Source: Saccharothrix obliqua (GTDB lineage Bacteria; Actinomycetota; Actinomycetes; Mycobacteriales; Pseudonocardiaceae). From it: a DNA stretch of 64,000 nucleotides. Within the stretch, counting starts at the first letter, position 1, and each line of letters opens with the position of its first letter. A program made the position numbers and the translations under genes. The notes beneath the pieces are model-generated. The model had not been told where the DNA came from, searched no databases, and saw nothing but the letters and a program-made list of their open reading frames with translations. This document shows, one piece after another, positions 23,001-50,118 of the stretch. The stretch lies in NCBI RefSeq assembly GCF_019375475.1, contig NZ_JAHXGQ010000011.1:62001-126000 (forward strand). The letters are read 5' to 3'.

Positions 23001-26000
23001 GGTCGGATCAAGTCGTTCGCGGACGCGGCGGACGGCACGGCGTGGAGCGAGGGCGTGGGCCTGGTCGTGCTGGAGCGGCTGTCCGACGCGCGGCGCAACG
23101 GGCACCGGGTGCTCGCGGTCATCCGCGGCTCGGCGGTGAACCAGGACGGCGCGTCCAACGGCCTGACCGCGCCGAACGGTCCGTCGCAGGAACGCGTGAT
23201 CCGGCAGGCGTTGGCGAACGCGGGCCTGCGTCCGTCCGATGTGGACGCCGTCGAGGCGCACGGCACCGGCACCGTGCTCGGTGACCCGATCGAGGCGCAG
23301 GCGTTGCTGGCGACCTACGGGCAGGACCGGTCGGAGCCGTTGTGGTTGGGGTCGGTGAAGTCGAACCTCGGCCACACCCAGGCCGCGGCCGGCATCGCCG
23401 GTGTGATCAAGGTGGTGCAGGCGATGCGGCACGGCGAGCTGCCCCGCACCCTGCACGTGGACGCGCCCACCACCAAGGTGGACTGGACGGCGGGCGAGGT
23501 CCGGCTGCTCGCGGAACCCGTGCCGTGGCCGGAGACCGGACGGCCCCGGCGGGCCGCCGTGTCGTCGTTCGGCATCAGCGGCACCAACGCGCACCTGATC
23601 GTCGAGCAGCACCCCGACGAGCCGGCCGAGCCGGTCGTGGACGGTCCCGTGCCGTGGCCGGTGTCCGCGAAGTCCGAGCAGGCGCTGGCGGACCAGGTCG
23701 ACCGCCTCCGCGGCGTCGACGCCGACCCGGTGGCGGTCGCCCGCTCGCTCGCGCACCGGGCCGCGTTCACGCACCGGGCGGTGCTCCTCCCCGGCGCGGA
23801 CACCGTCACGGGCGTCGCACGCCCCGGTGGCACGGCGTTCGTGTTCTCCGGGCAGGGCGGCCAGTGGGCCGGGATGGGGCGCCGCCTGCACGCCGCCTAC
23901 CCGGTGTTCGCCGCGGCCCTGGACGAGGTGTGCGCACGGCTGGGGCTGGCGCGGGAGGTGTTGTTCGAGGACCCGGACGGCGTGCTCGACCAGACCAGGT
24001 ACACGCAGTCCGCGTTGTTCGCGTTGCAGGTGGCGCTCAGCCGGCTGGTCGCGCACCTGGGCTTCCGGCCGGACTTCCTGGTCGGCCACTCGATCGGCGA
24101 GGTCGCCGCCGCGCACGTCGCCGGTGTGCTCGACCTCGCCGACGCCTGCGCCCTGGTCGAGGCACGCGGCAGGCTCATGCAGGAGCTGCCGCCGGGTGGC
24201 GCGATGGTGTCGATCCGGGCCGGTGCGGACGAGGTCGCCGCGGCGCTGCGGCCCGGTGTGGCGATCGCCGCCGTCAACGCGGAGGACTCCGTCGTGGTGT
24301 CGGGTGACGAGTCCGCGGTGCTGGAGATGGCGGCGGCGTGGCCGAACACGCGGCGGCTCGCGGTCAGCCACGCGTTCCACTCCGCGCACATGGACCCGGT
24401 GCTGGACGAGTTCCGGCAGGTGGTGCGCGGGCTGACGTTCCACGAGCCGGTGATCCCGGTCGTGTCGGCGATGCACGGCGAACCCGCCGACCTGACCGAT
24501 CCGGAGCACTGGATGCGGCAGGTGCGTGAGACCGTGCGGTTCGCGGACGCCATGGCGTGGCTGCGGGCCAACGGGGTGGTGCGGTTCGTGGAGGTGGGCC
24601 CGCACCCGGCGCTGGTGGCCCAGGGCCTGCTGCGGCGCGACCACGACGAGCCGGAGCGGCTGCTGACCGCGCTCGCCCGGCTCTGGGTCGACGGCGCACG
24701 CATGTCGTTGCCGCCCGCCCACGTCGACCTGCCGACCTACCCGTTCCGGCACGACCGGTTCTGGCTGCTCCCCACGCCCGCGGACCTGTCCGGCGCGGGT
24801 CTCGGCGGCGTCGACCACCCGCTGCTGACGGCGTCGGTCGAGCTGCCCGACGGTGGCGTGGTGCTCACCGGGAAGCTGTCGACCGCGGCCCGGCCGTGGC
24901 TGGCCGAGCACGTCGTGCGCGGCTCGGTCCTGCTGCCCGGCACGGCGTTCGTGGAGCTGGCGGTGCGGGCCGGTCGCCAGGTCGACTGCCCGGTGGTGGA
25001 GGAGCTGGCGATCGAGGCGCCGCTGGTGGTGGCCGAGAGCAGGCTGCGGGTGACCGTGGGTCCGGACGACGGCGGACGGCGTTCGGTCGTGGTGCACTCG
25101 CAGGAGGGCGGTGAGTGGGTGCGGCACGCGTCCGGCACGCTCGGCCCGGCCACCGCCGAACCGGCCGGGTGGCGGTGGCCGTCCGACGCGGAGGCCGTGG
25201 ACCTCGACGGGTTCTACGAGGGCCTGGCCGACGCCGGTTTCGCGTACGGGCCGACGTTCCAGGGGCTGCGGGCGGTGTGGCGGGAGGGCGCCGACGTGCT
25301 CGCCGAGGTGGAGGTGCCCGAGGAGAGCGGCTTCGCGGTGCACCCGGCGTTGCTGGACGCGGCCGTGCAGGCGGTCACGGTGGTCGACGACCGCGCGAAG
25401 GTGCCGTTCTCGTTCTCCGGTGTTTCCCTGTGGCGTGGCGGGAACCGGGCCCGCGTCCGGCTGACCCCCACCGGCCCGGACACCTACGCGCTCAGCCTCG
25501 CCGACCACGGGGGTCGACCGGTGGCCGAGGTCGCGTCGCTGGTGCTGCGCGCGCCGGCGGTCGCCGCGCCACCGGTGTACCGGGTGGCGTGGCGGGAAGC
25601 GGACCTGCCGGTCACGGCGGCCGAGGACGCGCACCACGTCACCGGGCCGCTGGAGGCGTTGCGCGTGGTGCGGGACTTCCTGCGCCGCGACGACGGTTCG
25701 ACGCTGGTCGTGGCCACGCGTGACGCGGTGGCCGTGCTACCCGGCGACGAGGTCGACCCCGACGCCGCCGCCGCGTGGGGCCTGGTGCGGTCCGCGGCGA
25801 CCGAGCACCCCGGCCGCATCCGGCTCGTGGACGGCGCGGCGGCCGTCGCGGGTGACGAGCCCCAGATCGCGGTCCGCGCCGGCCGGGTCCACGTGCCCCG
25901 CCTGGAGCGCGCCGAAGCCGAGCCGCTGCCCACCGCGCTCGACCCCGCCGGCACGGTGCTGATCACCGGCGGCACGGGCGCGCTCGGCCGCGTGGTCGCA

Positions 26001-27152
26001 CGCCACCTCGTGCGGCGGCACGGCGTGCGGAACCTGCTGCTGGTCAGCCGGAGCGGTACGGCGGACACCACCGAACTCACCGCGCTCGGCGCGACGGTCG
26101 CGGTGGTCGCGTGCGACGTGTCCGACCGCGCCGCCGTGGCACGCCTGCTGGCCGAGCACCCGGTCACCTCGGTGGTCCACGCGGCCGGTGTCCTGGACGA
26201 CGCGGTCGTGCAGACGCTGACCGACGAGCAGTTCGCGCGGGTGTGGGCCGCGAAGGCGTCGGCGGCGCGGCACCTCGACGAGCTGACCGGCGACCTGGAG
26301 GCGTTCGTGTTGTTCTCGTCCGCCTCGGGCGTGTTCGGCGGTGCGGGGCAGGCGAACTACGCCGCGGCCAACGCCTACCTCGACGCGTTGGCGCAACAGC
26401 GGCACGCGCGTGGCCTGCCCGCCGTGTCGCTGGCGTGGGGCCACTGGAGCGAGGAGGGCGGCATGGCGGAAGACCTCACCCAGGCCGACCGCAATCGCTT
26501 GCGGCGCAACGGCGTCCTGCCGATGACGACGGAGGAGGCGTTGGCGTTGCTCGACCTCGGCCTCACCGCGGGTGAACCCGCGTTGGTGCCGGTGAAGCTG
26601 GACCTGACCGCGCTGCGCCGCGCCGGCGACCCGCACCCGTTGCTGCGCGGGCTCGTCCGCACCACGCGGCGACCCGCCGCCACGGGCCCGGTGGACGTCC
26701 TGGACCTCGTGCTGGACCGGGTGGCGACCGTGCTCGGCCACGCCTCGCCCGCCGCGATCAGCCCGCACGAGGCGTTCAAGGACCTCGGGTTCGACTCGCT
26801 CACCGCCGTGGAGCTGCGCAACCAGCTCAGCGCCGAGACGGGGCTCCGGCTGCCCGCCACGCTCACGTTCGACCACCCGACACCCGCGCGGCTCGCGGAC
26901 TTCCTGCGTGCCGCGACCGCCGGGCCGGACCCGCTGCTCGCCGAACTCGACCGGGTGGGCTCCGTGCTGGAGCAGGCGGCCGACGCGGACCACGAGGCCG
27001 TGGCGGCACGCCTGGAAGCGCTGCTCGCCACGTGGTCGGCACGTCGCACGCCGGACGACGACGGGCTGTCCGAGGCCACCGACGACGAGCTGTTCAGCAT
27101 CCTCGACGACGAACACCGCAGGACCCGCGCCTACCGCGAAGCTGGGGAGTAG
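5049..27152 (+). CDS. Modular type I polyketide synthase, loading module and modules 1-4
   Basis: 7367 aa. Order: KSQ-AT-ACP (loading), KS-AT-KR-ACP (module 1), KS-AT-DH-ER-KR-ACP (2), KS-AT-DH-KR-ACP (3), KS-AT-DH-KR-ACP (4), then a C-terminal helical/acidic docking tail from about residue 7290. It starts a macrolide-like chain by decarboxylating an ACP-bound extender and performs the first four elongations, handing a pentaketide to PKS2. ATs of the loading module and modules 1-3 carry GHSQGE and YAAH (methylmalonyl-type); the module 4 AT carries GHSIGE and HAFH (malonyl-type). ATG 5049 follows GGGAGG; an in-frame ATG at 4698 is rejected. The stop is 2 bases before the next PKS gene. Blocks of lower-GC wobble codons in modules 2 and 3 are nearly identical at DNA level and suggest internal conversion. 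Assignment is firm; substrate and stereochemistry calls are inference from motifs. Confidence 0.97.
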   Translation: MGSTNASDEDRIAVVGMSCRLPRAANPRAFWRLLRDGVDAIAPPPAGRAGTRPGGWLDRVDGFDAAFFGVSPREAAAMDPQQRLVLELAWEALEDARVVEPDGRTGVFIGATWDDYTTLSLPAHITPHTMAGTNRGVLANRVSHFLGVRGPSLTVDTAQSSALVAVHLAVESLRRGESSVALAGGVNLNLSAAREQVAAEFGGLSPDGRCFTFDARANGFVRGEGGGVVVLKPLAAALADGDRVYGVIRGSAVNHDGAGAALTVPDAAAQEQVIRAALDRAGVHADEVGYVELHGTGTAVGDPVEAAGLGAAHHDRTTPLAVGSAKTNVGHLEGAAGLVGLLKVLLSVHEGELPPSLNFTTPNPAIPLAELRLRVQTELTPWPEGPRLAGVSSFGMGGANAHVIVEQAPPMPAPGVSSPPAEPVPWVVSAKSAAALRAQVARLREHAAEQDPAAVGRSLVATRALFPHRAVLRSDAPGEPVALGRAGDPGRTAFVFPGQGAQWQGMGRALYASSDVFRVAIDECGAALAPHTDWSLVDVLTSAGPLDRVDVVQPALFAVMVALARLWRSFGVVPDAVVGHSQGEIAAAHVAGALSLADAARVVALRSRALKALAGRGGMVSLALPVAAAEDFLNASGNSLTVAVVNAPDAVVVSGDPASLRDLLTASAAAGIRARALPVDYAAHSAQVAEIRDRLLADLADVRPRAAEVPFYSAVTGTALDTTALDADYWYRNLRDPVRFDLASAALLAAGHGAVVEVSPHPVLAPSVERTAEEAGSPAAVTGTLRRDHGDHVEFLTALGRLFTAGADVDWTPAFPAGTGLVDLPTYAFQRRSHWLADGDVEEPVTGADPAEVVAAQIAHVLGHADPGDVDHALTFKELGFDSVTGVELRNRLNAALGANLPSGLVYDHPTPAELIEHLRSGSTGGEVVAHVVADDPVVVVGMSCRFPGGVRSPEDLWRVVVGEVDVIGDFPHDRGWDVGRLHDPDLRGGRTTYVSKGGFLDDVAGFDAAFFGISPREALAMDPQQRLVLETAWEAFEHAGIDPTALRGTETGVFTGIWSSGYAVNQPVPEDVEGYLVTGTATSVTSGRVAYHLGLRGPALSVDTACSSSLVAVHLAAQALRSGECSLALAGGVTVMATPLGFTEFSRQRGLAPDGRSKPFAEAADGTSWSEGVGLVLLERLSDARRNGHEVLAVIAGTAVNQDGASNGLTAPNGPSQERVIRQALANAGLRPSEVDAVEAHGTGTALGDPIEAQALLATYGQQRAEPLWLGSVKSNLGHTQAAAGVAGLIKMVLALRHGVLPRTLHVDAPTPHVDWTAGDVRLLTSSRPWPDTGRPRRAAVSAFGISGTNAHLVVAQSPDLPAPGGAEGPAVWALSAKTPEALAEQAARLRGFALAHPDVPVTDIGRELLRRSAFPLRAAVAGDRDALLAGLAALPPGTPARTGPTVFVFPGQGAQWIGMGHRLYTGSPVFRAAIDRCGAALAPHVDFVLADVLAGGSLDRVDVVQPALFAVMVALAELWRSFGVEPDAVIGHSQGEIAAAHVAGALSLDDAARVVALRARALAALSGRGGMLSVALPVDQAAALVTRWGDRLTVAVVNGPGAVVVSGDPDALAELTAHCADHDIRTRLLPVDYAAHSAQVAEIRDRLLTDLAGIEPRPPRIPFHSTVTGTLVDTADADYWYRNLREPVRFDVPSHALAATGAVFVEVSPHPVLVPALDAPATGTLRRDHGDLTDFLSATGRLYALGGSVDWTSVLGTTNRVALPTYPFQHEDFWLAPTTTAPADDRYEVRWTPVVGAEPIDPDRWLVLGEAGSPWPEALRELGFRVTATLPDELPGVAGVLVFLPTGVAGEALPPGVVRLLDLLPRVAVPVWCVTSGAVATSAADPVDPGQAMAWGVGMSAALEFPERWGGLVDVPATPDDAAIGLLLGVPSGDEDQVAVRATGVFGRRLRRAAHRPAAREWRPRGTVLVTGGTGALGGRVARWLVSRGAEHVVLVSRRGTDAPGAAAVRDLPGVTVEACDVADLAQVRDLVARHDIGSVFHAAGAIRATRLADADPAAFVDVLAAKVLGAVNLAELLPDLDAFVLFSSTAGVWGDGHGAAYAAGNTFLDAMAAQHRAQGRATTSVSWGIWAEGGMAALDTVQRQRTLLGLGELSPDHALAALGDVLDQDVAHAIVTDVDWPVFAAAFTHARPSRLLADLPAARRVETVTPQHRTDLLETVTAQVAAVLGHSSPRALDPKLPFKELGFDSLTAVDLRNRLVAVLGVPLPTTLVFDHPTPARLAAHLAGEAAPTEVTPTAVDDDLIAIVGMGCRFPGGVESPDDLWRLVADGVDAVGDFPTDRGWDLARLHDPEGRRPRSSVTSKGGFLDGAGGFDAAFFGISPREALAMDPQQRVLLETAWQTFEHAGIDPTSLEGSRTGVFTGIWSTGYAEGAIPDDLEGYQVTGTATSIGSGRLSYLFGLLGPALSLDTGCSSSLVALHLAAQALRSGECSLALAGGVTLNSTPSLFTEMSRQGASAPDGRSKSFAASADGAGWSEGAGLLLLERLSDARRNGHRVLAVVRGSAVNQDGASNGLTAPNGPSQERVIRQALANARLEPSDVDAVEAHGTGTTLGDPIEAQALLATYGQDRSEPLWLGSVKSNLGHTQAAAGVAGVIKMVLALRHGVLPRTLHVDAPTSHVDWTAGDVRLLTANRPWPDSGRPRRAGVSAFGISGTNAHVIVEQSPESVPEAADGPVLWPLSAKSAEALREQAERLRAFVAEHPDVGAGAIGRALATRTRFEHRAVVVGDVAGLEALAEGGESPHLVTGVAVNPGKRVFVFPGQGAQWVGMGGALYAADPVFRGVVDECAVALAPFVEWSLVEVLERGVLDRVDVVQPVLWAVMVGLAAVWRSRGVVPDAVVGHSQGEIAAAVVAGALSLADGAKVVALRSKALVAIAGQGGMMSVNLSDPDYLAPWGERLTVAVVNSADTVVVSGEPQALDELFESCRRDGIHARRIPVDYAAHSAQVELVRERLLADLADVVWRPAEIAFVSAVTGGPVERLDADYWYRNLREPVRFDWAVEHLVGSGHGVFVEVSPHPVLVQSLPDVVAVGTLRRDHGSVEDFLTSLARLHVAGVDVEWPSGAGVVVDLPTYAFQRKEFWLSTSAPDVAAAGLGSPDHPLLGAVTELPDGGSVSTGRLSTRTHPWLADHAVDGVVLLPGTAFLELATRSGPLEDLVLHTPLVLSAEPTLVQVSVGPPDGGRRSIAIHSRTGETWVKHASGTLGGHVEPRPVALPADAERLDPADFYRHLADLGYEYGPAFQGVRALWRSGDDLVAEVTVPEGDRFGVHPALLDAALQPVILLSPDARVRLPFSFAGVAVHRTGVAAARVRLSRTGTDTYAAALATLDGEPVATIGTLTVRPAGASATVLRTHWAPLTPGTREEVTAGPLLTAPEDAASVHALTQRAREVVQDFLATGQGKLAVLTRGVAGAAVRGLVRSAQAEHPGRFVLVDLDERATAEQGLAAAAVAGGEPELALRGGDVLVPRQRRAGPELVPPGGAYRLAESGTGSLDDLGLAGYDEPPLAAGQVRIAVRAAGVNFRDVLIALGVYPDRALLGGEAAGTVLEVGPGVTRWRPGDRVAGLATGAFGPRAVTDHRLLTAVPADWDDVLAASVPVAFLTAWYGLVDLGGLRAGDRVLVHSAAGGVGMAAVRIARHLGAEVFATASPAKWDVLRAQGLPDDHIASSRTTAFADRFPAVDVVLNSLAGELTDASLRLLAPGGRFVEMGKTDLRSLPDTVYHPFDLNDVDPERVAEIFAEVRGLLAAGVLTPLPHTARDLRQAADVLRLMSQGGHTGKLVLTIPRDLDPAGTVLITGGTGVLGRAVARHLVARHGVRNLLLVSRTGGDVPDLDANVVVARCDVADRAELAALLATIPADRPLTAVVHAAGVLDDAVVERLTAGQLDRVLRPKVDGAWHLHELTRDLDLRAFVLFSAAAGVIGNAGQANYAAANAYLDALAEHRQARGLPAVSMAWGYWAEPSGMTAHLTETDKQRLARKGIRPITTEQALAMFDAALASGRPALTTAHLHTTTPRPRVTPAADLLTVITTHTTAVLGHDDASAVNPRQSFRDLGFDSLTAVELRNRLNTATGLRLPATLVFDHPTPAELAAHLENLISGARVETSTPAPAAPVDDDPVVIVGMGCRLPGGVESPDDLWRLVADGVDAVGEFPTDRGWDVDALYHPDPDHPGTSYTRHGAFLADAAGFDADFFGISPREALAMDPQQRVLLETAWQTFEHAGIDPTSLRGSQTGVFTGLWSSGYVGSAEQAPRDAEGYLATGISPSVTSGRVAYLLGLRGQAVSVDSACSSSLMAIHLAAQALRSGECSLALAGGVTVIVTPLGFTEFSRQRGLAADGRCKPFSAAADGTSWGEGAGLVLLERLSDARRNGHRVLAVVRGSAVNQDGASNGLTAPNGPSQERVIRQALANARLEPSDVDAVEAHGTGTTLGDPIEAQALLATYGQDRAEPLYLGSVKSNISHTQAAAGVAGVIKMVLALRHGMLPRTLHVDSPTPHVDWTSGDIRLVTENTPWPEVGRPRRAGISSFGVSGTNAHLIVEQYPEEPAASGSDAPLVWPLSAKSPEALREQAKRLRGYVAEHPDVGAAAVGRALVGRTQFEHRAVVVGDVAGLEALAEGRESPHLVTGSVVEPGKRVFVFPGQGAQWVGMGGALYAADPVFRGVVDECAVALAPFVEWSLVEVLERGVLDRVDVVQPVLWAVMVGLAAVWRSRGVVPDAVVGHSQGEIAAAVVAGALSLGDAAKVVALRSKALVAIAGQGGMVSVGLSAEAAAEYTARWGERVTIAVVNGPGAVVVSGEPAALAELVASCEADGVRVRTLPVDYAAHSAQVELVRERLLADLADVVWRPAEVAFVSAVTGGPVERLDADYWYRNLREPVRFDWAVESLVGSGHGVFVEVSPHPVLVQSLPDVVAVGTLRRDHGSVEDFLTSLARLHVAGVDVDWGFAPGGTADLPTYAFQRKDYWLPQVASADVTAAGLAAADHPLLGAAVAMPDGRGAVLTGRLSTTSHPWLADHAVLGSVLLPGTGFVELAMRAGREVGLTAVDELVLHNPLVLSAEPVLVQVTVTDGTRVAIHSRSGGTWVEHATGVLSSAGEPVAAAWAAEWPPPGESVDLADFYDRLAVRGYEYGPVFAGVRAVWRRGDELFAEVSVDTVDARDGFGLDPALLDAALQPLTLLGGGRLPFSFGGVVVHRPVAAARVRLTPTAADTYRVALADDGGALVAEVGTLTVRPMTGDFLGGGNLLFRPDWAPVPTADEPVAVHEVVVPEGDVVRATHAVVGETLRVLQENLAGDARLAIVTRGAVAVRPDERVDPAAAAVWGLVRSAQSEHPGRFVLVDGEARVAADEPQVAVRDGQVFAARLARTSGAPATPLNPDGTVLITGGTGALGRRVAEHLVTRHGIRHLLLVGRSTRDVVVPGADVRVVACDVADRDAVAALLASVPAEHPLTAVVHAAGVLDDGVVTALTPERVADVLRPKVDGAWHLHELTAGLAAFVLFSSAAGVLGGPGQANYAAANAFLDGLAAHRRAEGLPAVSLAWGHWAEEGGLAGRLTDADQRRLARSGVRPMTTAEALRLLDIGLGGVEPVLLAAKLDPDAGSSLLRGFGRVRPPAPEPAGRLLDLVVRHTSVVLGREDGVDPERAFRDLGFDSLTSVELRNRLAAATGLRLPATLAFDHPSPAALATHLAELRSGSRRVVETPVAVPVADDPVVVVGIGCRYPGGVRSADDLWRLVSDGVDAIGEFPADRGWDVRFDPEGGPGTTYTRHGGFLYDAAGFDAGFFGISPREALAMDPQQRVLLETAWEALEHGGIDPTSLRGSRTGVFTGIWASGYGAGAQPHDLEGYLSTGNATSVTSGRVSYLLGLEGPAMSVDTACSSSLVAIHLAAQALRSGECSLALAGGVTVMASPAGYVEFSRQRGLAPDGRIKSFADAADGTAWSEGVGLVVLERLSDARRNGHRVLAVIRGSAVNQDGASNGLTAPNGPSQERVIRQALANAGLRPSDVDAVEAHGTGTVLGDPIEAQALLATYGQDRSEPLWLGSVKSNLGHTQAAAGIAGVIKVVQAMRHGELPRTLHVDAPTTKVDWTAGEVRLLAEPVPWPETGRPRRAAVSSFGISGTNAHLIVEQHPDEPAEPVVDGPVPWPVSAKSEQALADQVDRLRGVDADPVAVARSLAHRAAFTHRAVLLPGADTVTGVARPGGTAFVFSGQGGQWAGMGRRLHAAYPVFAAALDEVCARLGLAREVLFEDPDGVLDQTRYTQSALFALQVALSRLVAHLGFRPDFLVGHSIGEVAAAHVAGVLDLADACALVEARGRLMQELPPGGAMVSIRAGADEVAAALRPGVAIAAVNAEDSVVVSGDESAVLEMAAAWPNTRRLAVSHAFHSAHMDPVLDEFRQVVRGLTFHEPVIPVVSAMHGEPADLTDPEHWMRQVRETVRFADAMAWLRANGVVRFVEVGPHPALVAQGLLRRDHDEPERLLTALARLWVDGARMSLPPAHVDLPTYPFRHDRFWLLPTPADLSGAGLGGVDHPLLTASVELPDGGVVLTGKLSTAARPWLAEHVVRGSVLLPGTAFVELAVRAGRQVDCPVVEELAIEAPLVVAESRLRVTVGPDDGGRRSVVVHSQEGGEWVRHASGTLGPATAEPAGWRWPSDAEAVDLDGFYEGLADAGFAYGPTFQGLRAVWREGADVLAEVEVPEESGFAVHPALLDAAVQAVTVVDDRAKVPFSFSGVSLWRGGNRARVRLTPTGPDTYALSLADHGGRPVAEVASLVLRAPAVAAPPVYRVAWREADLPVTAAEDAHHVTGPLEALRVVRDFLRRDDGSTLVVATRDAVAVLPGDEVDPDAAAAWGLVRSAATEHPGRIRLVDGAAAVAGDEPQIAVRAGRVHVPRLERAEAEPLPTALDPAGTVLITGGTGALGRVVARHLVRRHGVRNLLLVSRSGTADTTELTALGATVAVVACDVSDRAAVARLLAEHPVTSVVHAAGVLDDAVVQTLTDEQFARVWAAKASAARHLDELTGDLEAFVLFSSASGVFGGAGQANYAAANAYLDALAQQRHARGLPAVSLAWGHWSEEGGMAEDLTQADRNRLRRNGVLPMTTEEALALLDLGLTAGEPALVPVKLDLTALRRAGDPHPLLRGLVRTTRRPAATGPVDVLDLVLDRVATVLGHASPAAISPHEAFKDLGFDSLTAVELRNQLSAETGLRLPATLTFDHPTPARLADFLRAATAGPDPLLAELDRVGSVLEQAADADHEAVAARLEALLATWSARRTPDDDGLSEATDDELFSILDDEHRRTRAYREAGE
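5076..7830 (+). other. PKS1 loading module: KSQ-AT(mm)-ACP
   Basis: KSQ spans residues about 10-408. The active-site Cys is replaced by Gln159 (codon 5523-5525) in DTAQSSA, the hallmark of decarboxylating loading ketosynthases, while the two His motifs ([16 protein letters not shown]) remain. The AT, about 493-800, has [14 protein letters not shown] and YAAH, pointing to methylmalonyl-CoA and hence a propionate starter. The ACP (Ser in GFDSV, codon 7695-7697) ends near residue 925. Confidence 0.9.
7846..11925 (+). other. PKS1 module 1: KS-AT(mm)-KR(A-type)-ACP
   Basis: The KS has DTACSSS (Cys codon 8367-8369), EAHGTGT and KSNLGHT. The AT has GHSQGE and YAAH. The KR, about residues 1966-2201, has GGTGALG, Ser in FSSTAG, and Tyr and Asn in AYAAGN. 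It lacks the LDD motif of B-type KRs and has Trp eight residues before the catalytic Tyr ([11 protein letters not shown]), so it is A-type. The residue three before Tyr is Gly, not His, which argues against 2-methyl epimerisation (A1). This is the only module expected to keep its hydroxyl; that oxygen would close the lactone. The ACP has GFDSL. Confidence 0.88.
11950..17535 (+). other. PKS1 module 2: KS-AT(mm)-DH-ER-KR-ACP, KR with Ser-to-Ala change
   Basis: The KS active-site motif is DTGCSSS (Cys codon 12471-12473), with Gly where Ala is usual. The AT is methylmalonyl-type. The DH has [11 protein letters not shown] and HPALLDAAL. The ER has GGVGMAA and a Tyr in VYPDRA, predicting a 2S methyl by the published Tyr/Val rule. 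The KR has LDD (B-type) and Tyr3992 in GQANYAAAN, but the residue 13 before it, normally the catalytic Ser, is Ala3979 (FSAAAG, codon 16983-16985). It may be slow or inactive. If it works, C13 of the product is CH2. Confidence 0.87.
17576..22310 (+). other. PKS1 module 3: KS-AT(mm)-DH-KR-ACP
   Basis: The KS has DSACSSS (Cys codon 18099-18101) and an unusual KSNISHT in place of NLGHT/NIGHT. The AT has GHSQGE and YAAH. The DH has [11 protein letters not shown] and DPALLDAAL, keeping the catalytic Asp although the usual preceding His is Asp. There is no ER between DH and KR. The KR is B-type (LDDG) with Ser, Tyr and Asn present. Expected outcome is a trans double bond bearing a methyl (C10=C11). 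Confidence 0.88.
22340..27149 (+). other. PKS1 module 4: KS-AT(malonyl)-DH-KR-ACP plus C-terminal docking tail
   Basis: The KS has DTACSSS (Cys codon 22854-22856). The AT differs clearly from the preceding four: [14 protein letters not shown] and HAFH, the malonyl-CoA signature. The DH has [11 protein letters not shown] and HPALLDAAV; the KR is B-type (LDDA) with Ser-Tyr-Asn. Expected outcome is an unbranched double bond (C8=C9) conjugated to that of module 3. After the ACP (GFDSL) about 75 residues rich in Asp/Glu and helix formers (from about 26925) form the docking domain for PKS2. Confidence 0.88.
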
Positions 27153-27154
27153 CC

Positions 27155-44180
<17,026 letters not shown>

Positions 44181-44194
<14 letters not shown>

Positions 44195-46421
44195 CGTGTA
44201 CATCGGGGGCACCGGTCGGTACCTGCCGCCACGCACCCGCGCGACCGACGCCGTGCCGGACACCGAGACGATGCGGCGGCTGCTCGCGCTGTCCGACTTC
44301 ACCTCCTTCACCCAGTCCGCGGACGTCACCGAGCACGCGATGGCGGTGCGCGCGGCGATCGGCGCGCTCCAGGAGTCCGGGTTGACCGGCGCGGACATCT
44401 CGATGGCCGCCTACGCGCAGATGGACTCGCAGGACCACATGGCGCCGTCCTGCCACCTCCAGCGGGTGCTGGGCCTCGGGCACGCCCTGGTGTACGAGGT
44501 GGAGGCGACCAGCAACGGCGGTTCCGCCGCGCTCCAGTCGGCCGCCGCGCACCTGGTTGCCGACCCGGCGGCGGGCGCCACCCTGGTCACCGCCACGTCC
44601 CGGTTCCGGCCGCCGCGCTGGGAGCGCTGGCAGCCCACCATCGGCATCTTCCTCGCCGACGGCGCGGTGTCCGCGGTGCTGACCCGCGAGGGCGGCCGGG
44701 CCCGCCTGGTCGCCACCGCCAACAGCTCCGCCACCCAGATGGAGGTGCTGGCCACGCCGACCATCCCGGACCCGCTGGGGCACCGCGACAAGACGCCGAT
44801 CGAGGTCACCGGTCTCGCGCCCTACCTGACGCTGATGAGCGAGGCCCTGGTGAGCGCGGTCGAGCAGGCCGCGAAGGAGGCCAACACCGCGGTCTCCGAC
44901 ATCACCCGGTTCGTCGTCACCGGCCTCGGGCTGGCGCAGCTCCAGGTCGTCGTGCTGGAGCCGCTGGGCGTGTCGCTGGACCGCACCACGTGGTCGTTCC
45001 TGCGGGAACTCGGGCACGTCGGGCCGTGCGACCAGTTGCTCGGCGTCGACCACCTGCTGCACGACGACACCCTGCGCCCCGGCGACACGATCATGGTGGT
45101 GGGCCTGGGCATGGGCTCGCGCTTCACGGCCGCCCTGCTGGAGGTCACCGAGCAGCCCAAGCCGCGCGCCACCGTGCTCGACACCGCCGCGCCCGCGCCC
45201 GCGCCGGTCGACCGGCACGTCATCGACCCGACCGGCGCGGACATCTTCGGCGAGGCGGCGCAATTGCGCGCACGCGGCACGGCGACGCCCGTCGAGCTGC
45301 CGGGCGGCGTGCCCGCGTGGGCCGTCACCGGGCACGACGCGGTGAAGGAGCTGCTGCTGGACCCGAACGTCTCCAAGGACGCCAACCGGCACTGGCCGAC
45401 CTGGCGGCGCGGCGAGATCCCGCCGGACTGGCCGCTGATCATGTGGGTAGCGATGAAGAACATGTTCACCGCCTACGGCGAGGACCACAAGCGGTTGCGC
45501 AGCCTGGTGGCGCGGGCGTTCACCGCACGCCGCATCGACGCCATGCGGCCCCGCGTGGAGGAGATCACCACGCAGCTCGTGGACGCCCTGGCGGCGGTGC
45601 CGCGCGGGCAGGTGGTCGACCTGCGGGCCGAGTTCGCCTTCCCGCTGCCGATCCGGGTGATCAGCGAGCTGTTCGGCGTGCCCGACGCGATCGGCGCGGA
45701 CCTGCGGCGGCTGGTGCACGCGGTGTTCAGCCTGGACGCCGACCCGGACGGCGTGCAGGCCGCGTCGGGTGAGCTGTACCTGCTGCTGAAGGACCTGGTG
45801 GCGGCCAAGCGCGCCGAGCCGGGCGACGACCTCACCAGCGACCTCATCGCCGCGCGCGAGGAGGACGGCACGCGGTTGAGCGAGCAGGAGCTGCTGGACA
45901 CGCTGCTGCTCACCATCAGCGCCGGGTTCGAGACGACGGTGAACCTGATCGACAGCGCCGTGCACGCCCTGGCCGCGCACCCCTCGCAGCTCGGCCTCGT
46001 CACGGCGGGCACCAGCACGTGGGACGACGTGGTGGACGAAACGCTGCGCTGGCAGCCGCCCGTGCCGAACCTGCCGCTGCGGTACGCGGTGCGGGACGTG
46101 ACGGTGGACGGGGTCCGGATCGCCGAGGGCGACGCGATCCTGGTGTCGTTCGGCGGCGCCAACCGCGACCCGGCGAAGCACGGGCCCAACGCCGAGGAGT
46201 TCGACATCACGCGGCCGTCGCGGCACGACCACCTCGCGTTCGGCCACGGCGTGCACTACTGCCTGGGCAGCCCGCTGGCCCGGCTGGAGGCGACGTCGGC
46301 GTTGCCCGCCCTGTTCGCCCGCTTCCCGAACCTGCGCCTGGCCGCTCCGGACGAACTCGCGCCGCTGGGTTCGTTCTTCACCAACGGGCACCAGGCGCTG
46401 CCCGTGGTCCTGGAGGACTGA
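44181..46421 (+). CDS. Fusion of a degenerate KAS III-like domain and a cytochrome P450
   Basis: 746 aa in one uninterrupted frame. Residues 1-325 have the thiolase fold of 3-oxoacyl-ACP synthase III ([20 protein letters not shown]), but the nucleophile position reads Ser111 (EATSNGG) instead of Cys, and the usual His and Asn motifs (HQAN, GNTS) appear as GLGLAQ and GPCDQ. It is therefore unlikely to be a working ketosynthase. After an Ala/Pro linker (336-343), residues 346-746 form a bacterial P450: I-helix AGFET (581-585), ETLR (620-623) and haem-binding [10 protein letters not shown] with Cys694. The P450 looks intact and is the only obvious tailoring oxidase for the reduced macrolactone. 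ATG 44181 follows AGGGAGAGGG and overlaps the PKS2 end by 14 bases. The KAS III part could dock the P450 to a carrier or substrate, or act as an acyltransferase; that is speculation. Confidence 0.88.
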
Positions 46422-46422
46422 C

Positions 46423-47574
46423 GTGGCCCACTTCGCGTTCGTCAGCGCACCCGCGCCCGGTCACGTCAACCCCACCCTGCCGCTGGTGGCGGAACTCGTG
46501 CGGCGGGGCCACCGGGTCTCCTACGCCACCGGACCGTCCACTGTGGATGGCGCGGTCGCGGCCGGCGCGGCGCCGGTCGTGCTGCCGTCCCGGTTGCCGC
46601 CCGACATGGACGCGCGGGGCGAGTTCACCGCCGACCAGCTCGCCGTGACGCTGGAGCACTTCCTGGCCGACGCGCGTGTGTCGTTCCCGGTGCTGGCCGA
46701 GCACTTCACGGCCGACCGGCCGGAGGTCGTGTGCTACGACTCGGTGACGTTCACCGGGCGGATGCTGGCGAACCTGCTGGGCGTGCCGGACGTGGCGCTG
46801 GTGCCGACGTTCGCCGAGAACGAGCGCTTCTCGGCCACGCAGGTCTACCTGCCGGCGTCGTTCGACCACACCCACCCGCGGCTGGTGGCGGCGATCGGGG
46901 CGATGGGCGAGTTCGCCGCCGGGCACGAGTTCCTGGCCGACCCGAACCTGATGTTCGGCTACGTCGCGCCGGTGAGCATCGTGTTCATCCCGCGGGAGTT
47001 CCAGCTCGCCGGCGAGACGTTCGACGACCGGTTCCACTTCGTCGGGCCCACCGTGGCGGACGCGGGGGAGTGGTCCCCGGACGGCGACGGGCCGGTGCTG
47101 CTGGTGTCGCTGGGCACGGTGTTCAACCAGCGGCCCGACGTGTACCGGGCGTGCGTGGAGGCGTTCGGCGACACGGAGTGGCAGGTCGTGATGTCGACGG
47201 GTGAGCTGGACACGTCCCTGCTCGGGCCGTTGCCGGGCAACGTGTGGGCGGCGCGCCGCGTGCCGCAGGTGGCGGTGTTGCGGCACGCCACCGCGTTCGT
47301 CAGCCATGCCGGGATGAACTCGCTGATGGAGGCCGTGCTGCACGGTGTGCCGGTGGTGGCCGTGCCGCGGATCCCGGAGCAGCGGGCGGTCGCTCGGCGG
47401 GCGGAGGAGCTGGGCGTGGCGCGGGTGCCGGCGGAGGTGACGGCGGAGTCGCTGCGGGCGGCTGTGGAGGAGGCTCGTGGGTTGCGTGCGGGTGCGGTGG
47501 CGCTCGGCGACCTGGCTCGTCGGGCGGGTGGCGCGCCGGCGGCGGCGGACGTGCTGGAGAAGCTGCTGACCTGA
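46423..47574 (+). CDS. Macrolide-family UDP-glycosyltransferase (GT-B, GT1)
   Basis: 383 aa. The N-terminus APAPGHVNPTLPLVAELVRRG is the acceptor-side signature of the MGT/OleD group. The C-terminal donor-binding motif runs from His295 (HAGMNSLMEAVLHGVPVVAV), followed by PRIPEQ, matching GT1 enzymes that use nucleotide sugars. It should attach a sugar to a hydroxyl made by the P450. No deoxysugar genes are in the window. OleD/MGT relatives use UDP-glucose and can inactivate macrolides for self-resistance, so either a final glycosylation or a protective glucosylation is possible. GTG 46423 starts one base after the P450 stop, with GGAGG just upstream, so it is coupled to the polyketide operon. 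A hairpin follows at 47588. Confidence 0.92.
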   Translation: MAHFAFVSAPAPGHVNPTLPLVAELVRRGHRVSYATGPSTVDGAVAAGAAPVVLPSRLPPDMDARGEFTADQLAVTLEHFLADARVSFPVLAEHFTADRPEVVCYDSVTFTGRMLANLLGVPDVALVPTFAENERFSATQVYLPASFDHTHPRLVAAIGAMGEFAAGHEFLADPNLMFGYVAPVSIVFIPREFQLAGETFDDRFHFVGPTVADAGEWSPDGDGPVLLVSLGTVFNQRPDVYRACVEAFGDTEWQVVMSTGELDTSLLGPLPGNVWAARRVPQVAVLRHATAFVSHAGMNSLMEAVLHGVPVVAVPRIPEQRAVARRAEELGVARVPAEVTAESLRAAVEEARGLRAGAVALGDLARRAGGAPAAADVLEKLLT

Positions 47575-47587
47575 CCGGCGGTGACGA

Positions 47588-47623
47588 CCGCGGGGCCGCC
47601 ACCGGTTGAAGGCAGCCCCGCGG
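47588..47623 (+). terminator. Hairpin ending the polyketide operon
   Basis: CCGCGGGGC (47588-47596) pairs perfectly with GCCCCGCGG (47615-47623) around an 18-base loop, 14 bases after the glycosyltransferase stop. No T-run follows. The rest of the 272-base gap to the next gene has no other clear signal beyond the ribosome site before 47847. Confidence 0.5.
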
Positions 47624-47846
47624 CCATCCCGCGCACGACCTGCCCCAGTGGCCCCGCGCCGCTGTTCCGCTGTTCCACGCGCGAGCCGCCCGCGGCCCTT
47701 GTTCTGCCTCTGGGGCGGTCACCGCGAATAAGTGCCGTACCCCTACGGATCACGTCCCTGATTGTTCCGCGCCCGGTGCCGACCGACAGTGGACCGTGCC
47801 GCTCCACCCCCTGCTGGAGCGGCTGTTCGCCTGGAAGGGAAGCACT

Positions 47847-49658
47847 GTGAAACGACTACGTCCCAAGGGTTTCGCGTCCCTCGTCGCGGCGGCGATGCTG
47901 TTGCCGGTACTGCCCGCGGCTGCCGTCGCCGGGTCGGGGAACGCCCCTGCCGCGAACTTCGAGGGCGGCACGGTACCGACGAGATCCGACGCCACCACCT
48001 CGTTCCACAACGGCCAGGACGCCACCGTCGACGAGTTCCCCGCGATCATCGCGGGCCTGCGCGCGGGTGGTTCGCGCCCGCAGGGCCAGTCCTGCACCGG
48101 TTCCGTCGTCGCGCCCCGCAAGATCCTCATCGCCGCGCACTGCGCCGACGCCCAGGGTGACAAGAGCTTCCTGTACGGCTTGGACGACCTCAACGCGGGC
48201 GGCGGGTTCCGCACCGAGGTGGTCGAGTACAAGAAGCACCCGAAGTACGTCAACTTCGACCAGGGCTACGACGTCGCGGTGGTCACCGTCGCCGACGACA
48301 TCCCCGTCCGCGGCGGCCGGTACGCCCGGTTCGCCACGTCCGCCGACGCCGGTCTCGCGACCCCCGGCAAGAACGGCCTCGGTTTCGGCTACGGGAAGAA
48401 GGACTTCGACGACGTCCGGCGCGACGTCACGCTGGACAAGGCGACCCTGCCGATCGTCGACGGCGACTCGGTGTGCCGGGGCGTCGGTGCCGGCTTCCGG
48501 TCCGCCACCATGATCTGCGCCGGGTACGCCGACGGCCGCACCACCATCCTGCCCGGCGACAGCGGCGGGCCGCTGGTCGTGGACGGGAAGATCGTGGGCG
48601 TCGCGTCGTGGAGCCGCAGCGACTTCAAGTGGTACAGCGTCTACGGGCGGCTGACCAACGAGATGGGCGACTGGGTCCAGCAGGAGGTCGGCACGCCTCA
48701 GTCGGACTTCACGCTGGGTGTGTCCCCGGCGAGCGTGCGGGTCGCGGCCGGTGGGTTCGCTTCTACGACGGTGACGTCGGTGGCCGGTTCGGGTGGTGCG
48801 GAGGATGTCCGGTTGTCGGCGGCCGGGTTGCCGGGTGGGGCGAAGGCGGTGTTCCAGCCGCAGTCGATCCGGGCCGGGGCCAATGCGAAGCTGACGGTCG
48901 AGGCGGGTGCGTCGACCCCGGCCGGCACGTACGAGGTGACGGTCACCGGGACGGGTGCCGGTGGCAAGACGGCTACCGCCAAGCTGTCGTTGACCGTGGA
49001 GGGCGACCAGCAGCCCGGTGACTTCACGCTTGGTCTGGCTCCGGCGAACGTGAAGGTGGCGGCTGGTGGGTTCGCCTCCACGACGGTGACGTCGGTGGCT
49101 GGTTCGGGTGGTGCGGAGGATGTCCGGTTGTCCGCGGCCGGGTTGCCGGGTGGGGCGAAGGCGGTGTTCCAGCCGACGTCGATCCGGGCCGGGGCCAATG
49201 CCAAGTTGACGGTCGAGGCGGGTGGGTCGACCCCGGCCGGCACGTACGAGGTCACGGTCACCGGGACAGGTGCCGGTGGCAAGACGGCTACCGCCAAGCT
49301 GTCGTTGACCGTGGAGGGCGGTGATCCCGGCGGCGGCGAGGTGGCGGTCAAGGTCGACCCGGCGTCGGTGTCGGTGCGGCAGGGTTTCTTCGCCCAGTTC
49401 CAGGTGACCGCGTCCGGTGGCACGGGCAACCTCGCCCTGACGTCGACCGGAGCGCCGGCGGGCACGCGGTTGGCGTTCAACCCGCCCACCATCGCCCAGG
49501 GCGGTAGCAGCGGGGTGTTCCTGAGCACCGACCTCCAGACGCCGCCCGGCACCTACCCGCTGACCATCACCGCCGTCGCGGCGGACGGCAAGGTGGGCAC
49601 CGCGACGCTCACCCTCACCGTGACCCGGTGGGGCTCGTTCGGGATGCGCGTGGCATAG
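47847..49658 (+). CDS. Secreted trypsin-like S1 serine protease with tandem C-terminal repeats
   Basis: 603 aa. GTG 47847, 6 bases after GGAAGGGA, begins a classical signal peptide (Lys/Arg, hydrophobic core AAAMLLPVLPAAAVA, then small residues). The catalytic domain shows His98 in AAHC, Asp142 in YDVAVV and Ser239 in GDSGGP, the full chymotrypsin-fold triad. From residue 287 two 105-aa repeats follow (DFTLG...TVEG), nearly identical in DNA, then a third diverged beta-rich unit (VAVKVDPASV to the end). They look like Ig-like extracellular domains, perhaps for binding cell wall or substrate. An upstream in-frame ATG at 47796 would bury the signal peptide. A strong hairpin lies 28 bases after the stop. 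It is probably a free-standing secreted enzyme unrelated to the polyketide. Confidence 0.92.
   Translation: MKRLRPKGFASLVAAAMLLPVLPAAAVAGSGNAPAANFEGGTVPTRSDATTSFHNGQDATVDEFPAIIAGLRAGGSRPQGQSCTGSVVAPRKILIAAHCADAQGDKSFLYGLDDLNAGGGFRTEVVEYKKHPKYVNFDQGYDVAVVTVADDIPVRGGRYARFATSADAGLATPGKNGLGFGYGKKDFDDVRRDVTLDKATLPIVDGDSVCRGVGAGFRSATMICAGYADGRTTILPGDSGGPLVVDGKIVGVASWSRSDFKWYSVYGRLTNEMGDWVQQEVGTPQSDFTLGVSPASVRVAAGGFASTTVTSVAGSGGAEDVRLSAAGLPGGAKAVFQPQSIRAGANAKLTVEAGASTPAGTYEVTVTGTGAGGKTATAKLSLTVEGDQQPGDFTLGLAPANVKVAAGGFASTTVTSVAGSGGAEDVRLSAAGLPGGAKAVFQPTSIRAGANAKLTVEAGGSTPAGTYEVTVTGTGAGGKTATAKLSLTVEGGDPGGGEVAVKVDPASVSVRQGFFAQFQVTASGGTGNLALTSTGAPAGTRLAFNPPTIAQGGSSGVFLSTDLQTPPGTYPLTITAVAADGKVGTATLTLTVTRWGSFGMRVA
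48705..49319 (+). repeat. Two tandem 315-base repeats within the S1 protease gene
   Basis: Unit 1 is 48705-49019 and unit 2 is 49020-49319, the second lacking the last five codons. The period is exactly 105 codons. Most differences are single bases, for example ACGCTGGGT versus ACGCTTGGT, and protein changes are few. Such similarity means recent duplication or ongoing gene conversion. Each unit encodes one beta-rich domain. Confidence 0.9.
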
Positions 49659-49685
49659 CAGGCGGGCACCACGCCCCTCCCCGGA

Positions 49686-49715
49686 CCCCGACCGGCTTTC
49701 TCCCCCCGGTCGGGG
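49686..49715 (+). terminator. Terminator after the S1 protease
   Basis: CCCCGACCGG (49686-49695) pairs perfectly with CCGGTCGGGG (49706-49715) around a 10-base loop, followed by TTT. It lies 28 bases after the stop codon. The remaining 49716-50118 has a weaker imperfect inverted repeat at 49743-49766 and G-rich sequence, but no convincing gene. Confidence 0.75.
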
Positions 49716-50118
49716 TTTCCGCCGTGCCCGGACCCCGGCGGGGTCGGACCTCCGGCCGGAGCCGACGTCGGCGTGCTTGAGGTCGATGCCGAGCCAGGGT
49801 CGCGGCTGAGACCGGAGTCGGAGCGGGTCCCGGCGCGAGACCGGCACCGGGATGAGGGCTGCGGCCGGTGCCGGGATGCGGGGCGGCAGGGCCGGGGGCG
49901 ATGACAGGGTGGAATCCCGGGCGAGGGTCAAGCCGGGAGTCGGGAGTGGGTGCCGCGCGTGGGTGGGGGAGCGGGTGGTGGGGAGCGGTGGGTGTGGGCT
50001 GTTCGCGGGCGCGTGTGTAGGGCGTGAGTGGGGCGGGGGCTCGCCCGCGTGGGTGATTTCGGGCCCGGCCGATTGAGCTGTGTGAGGCCGGCCACGTGTG
50101 GTGGGCGGCGCGGTGGAA

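Noticed and set aside
49852-50076. Possible 74-aa gene in the gap after the S1 protease
   Set aside because: Gly/Arg/Trp-rich translation from G-rich DNA, no ribosome site and no family pattern.
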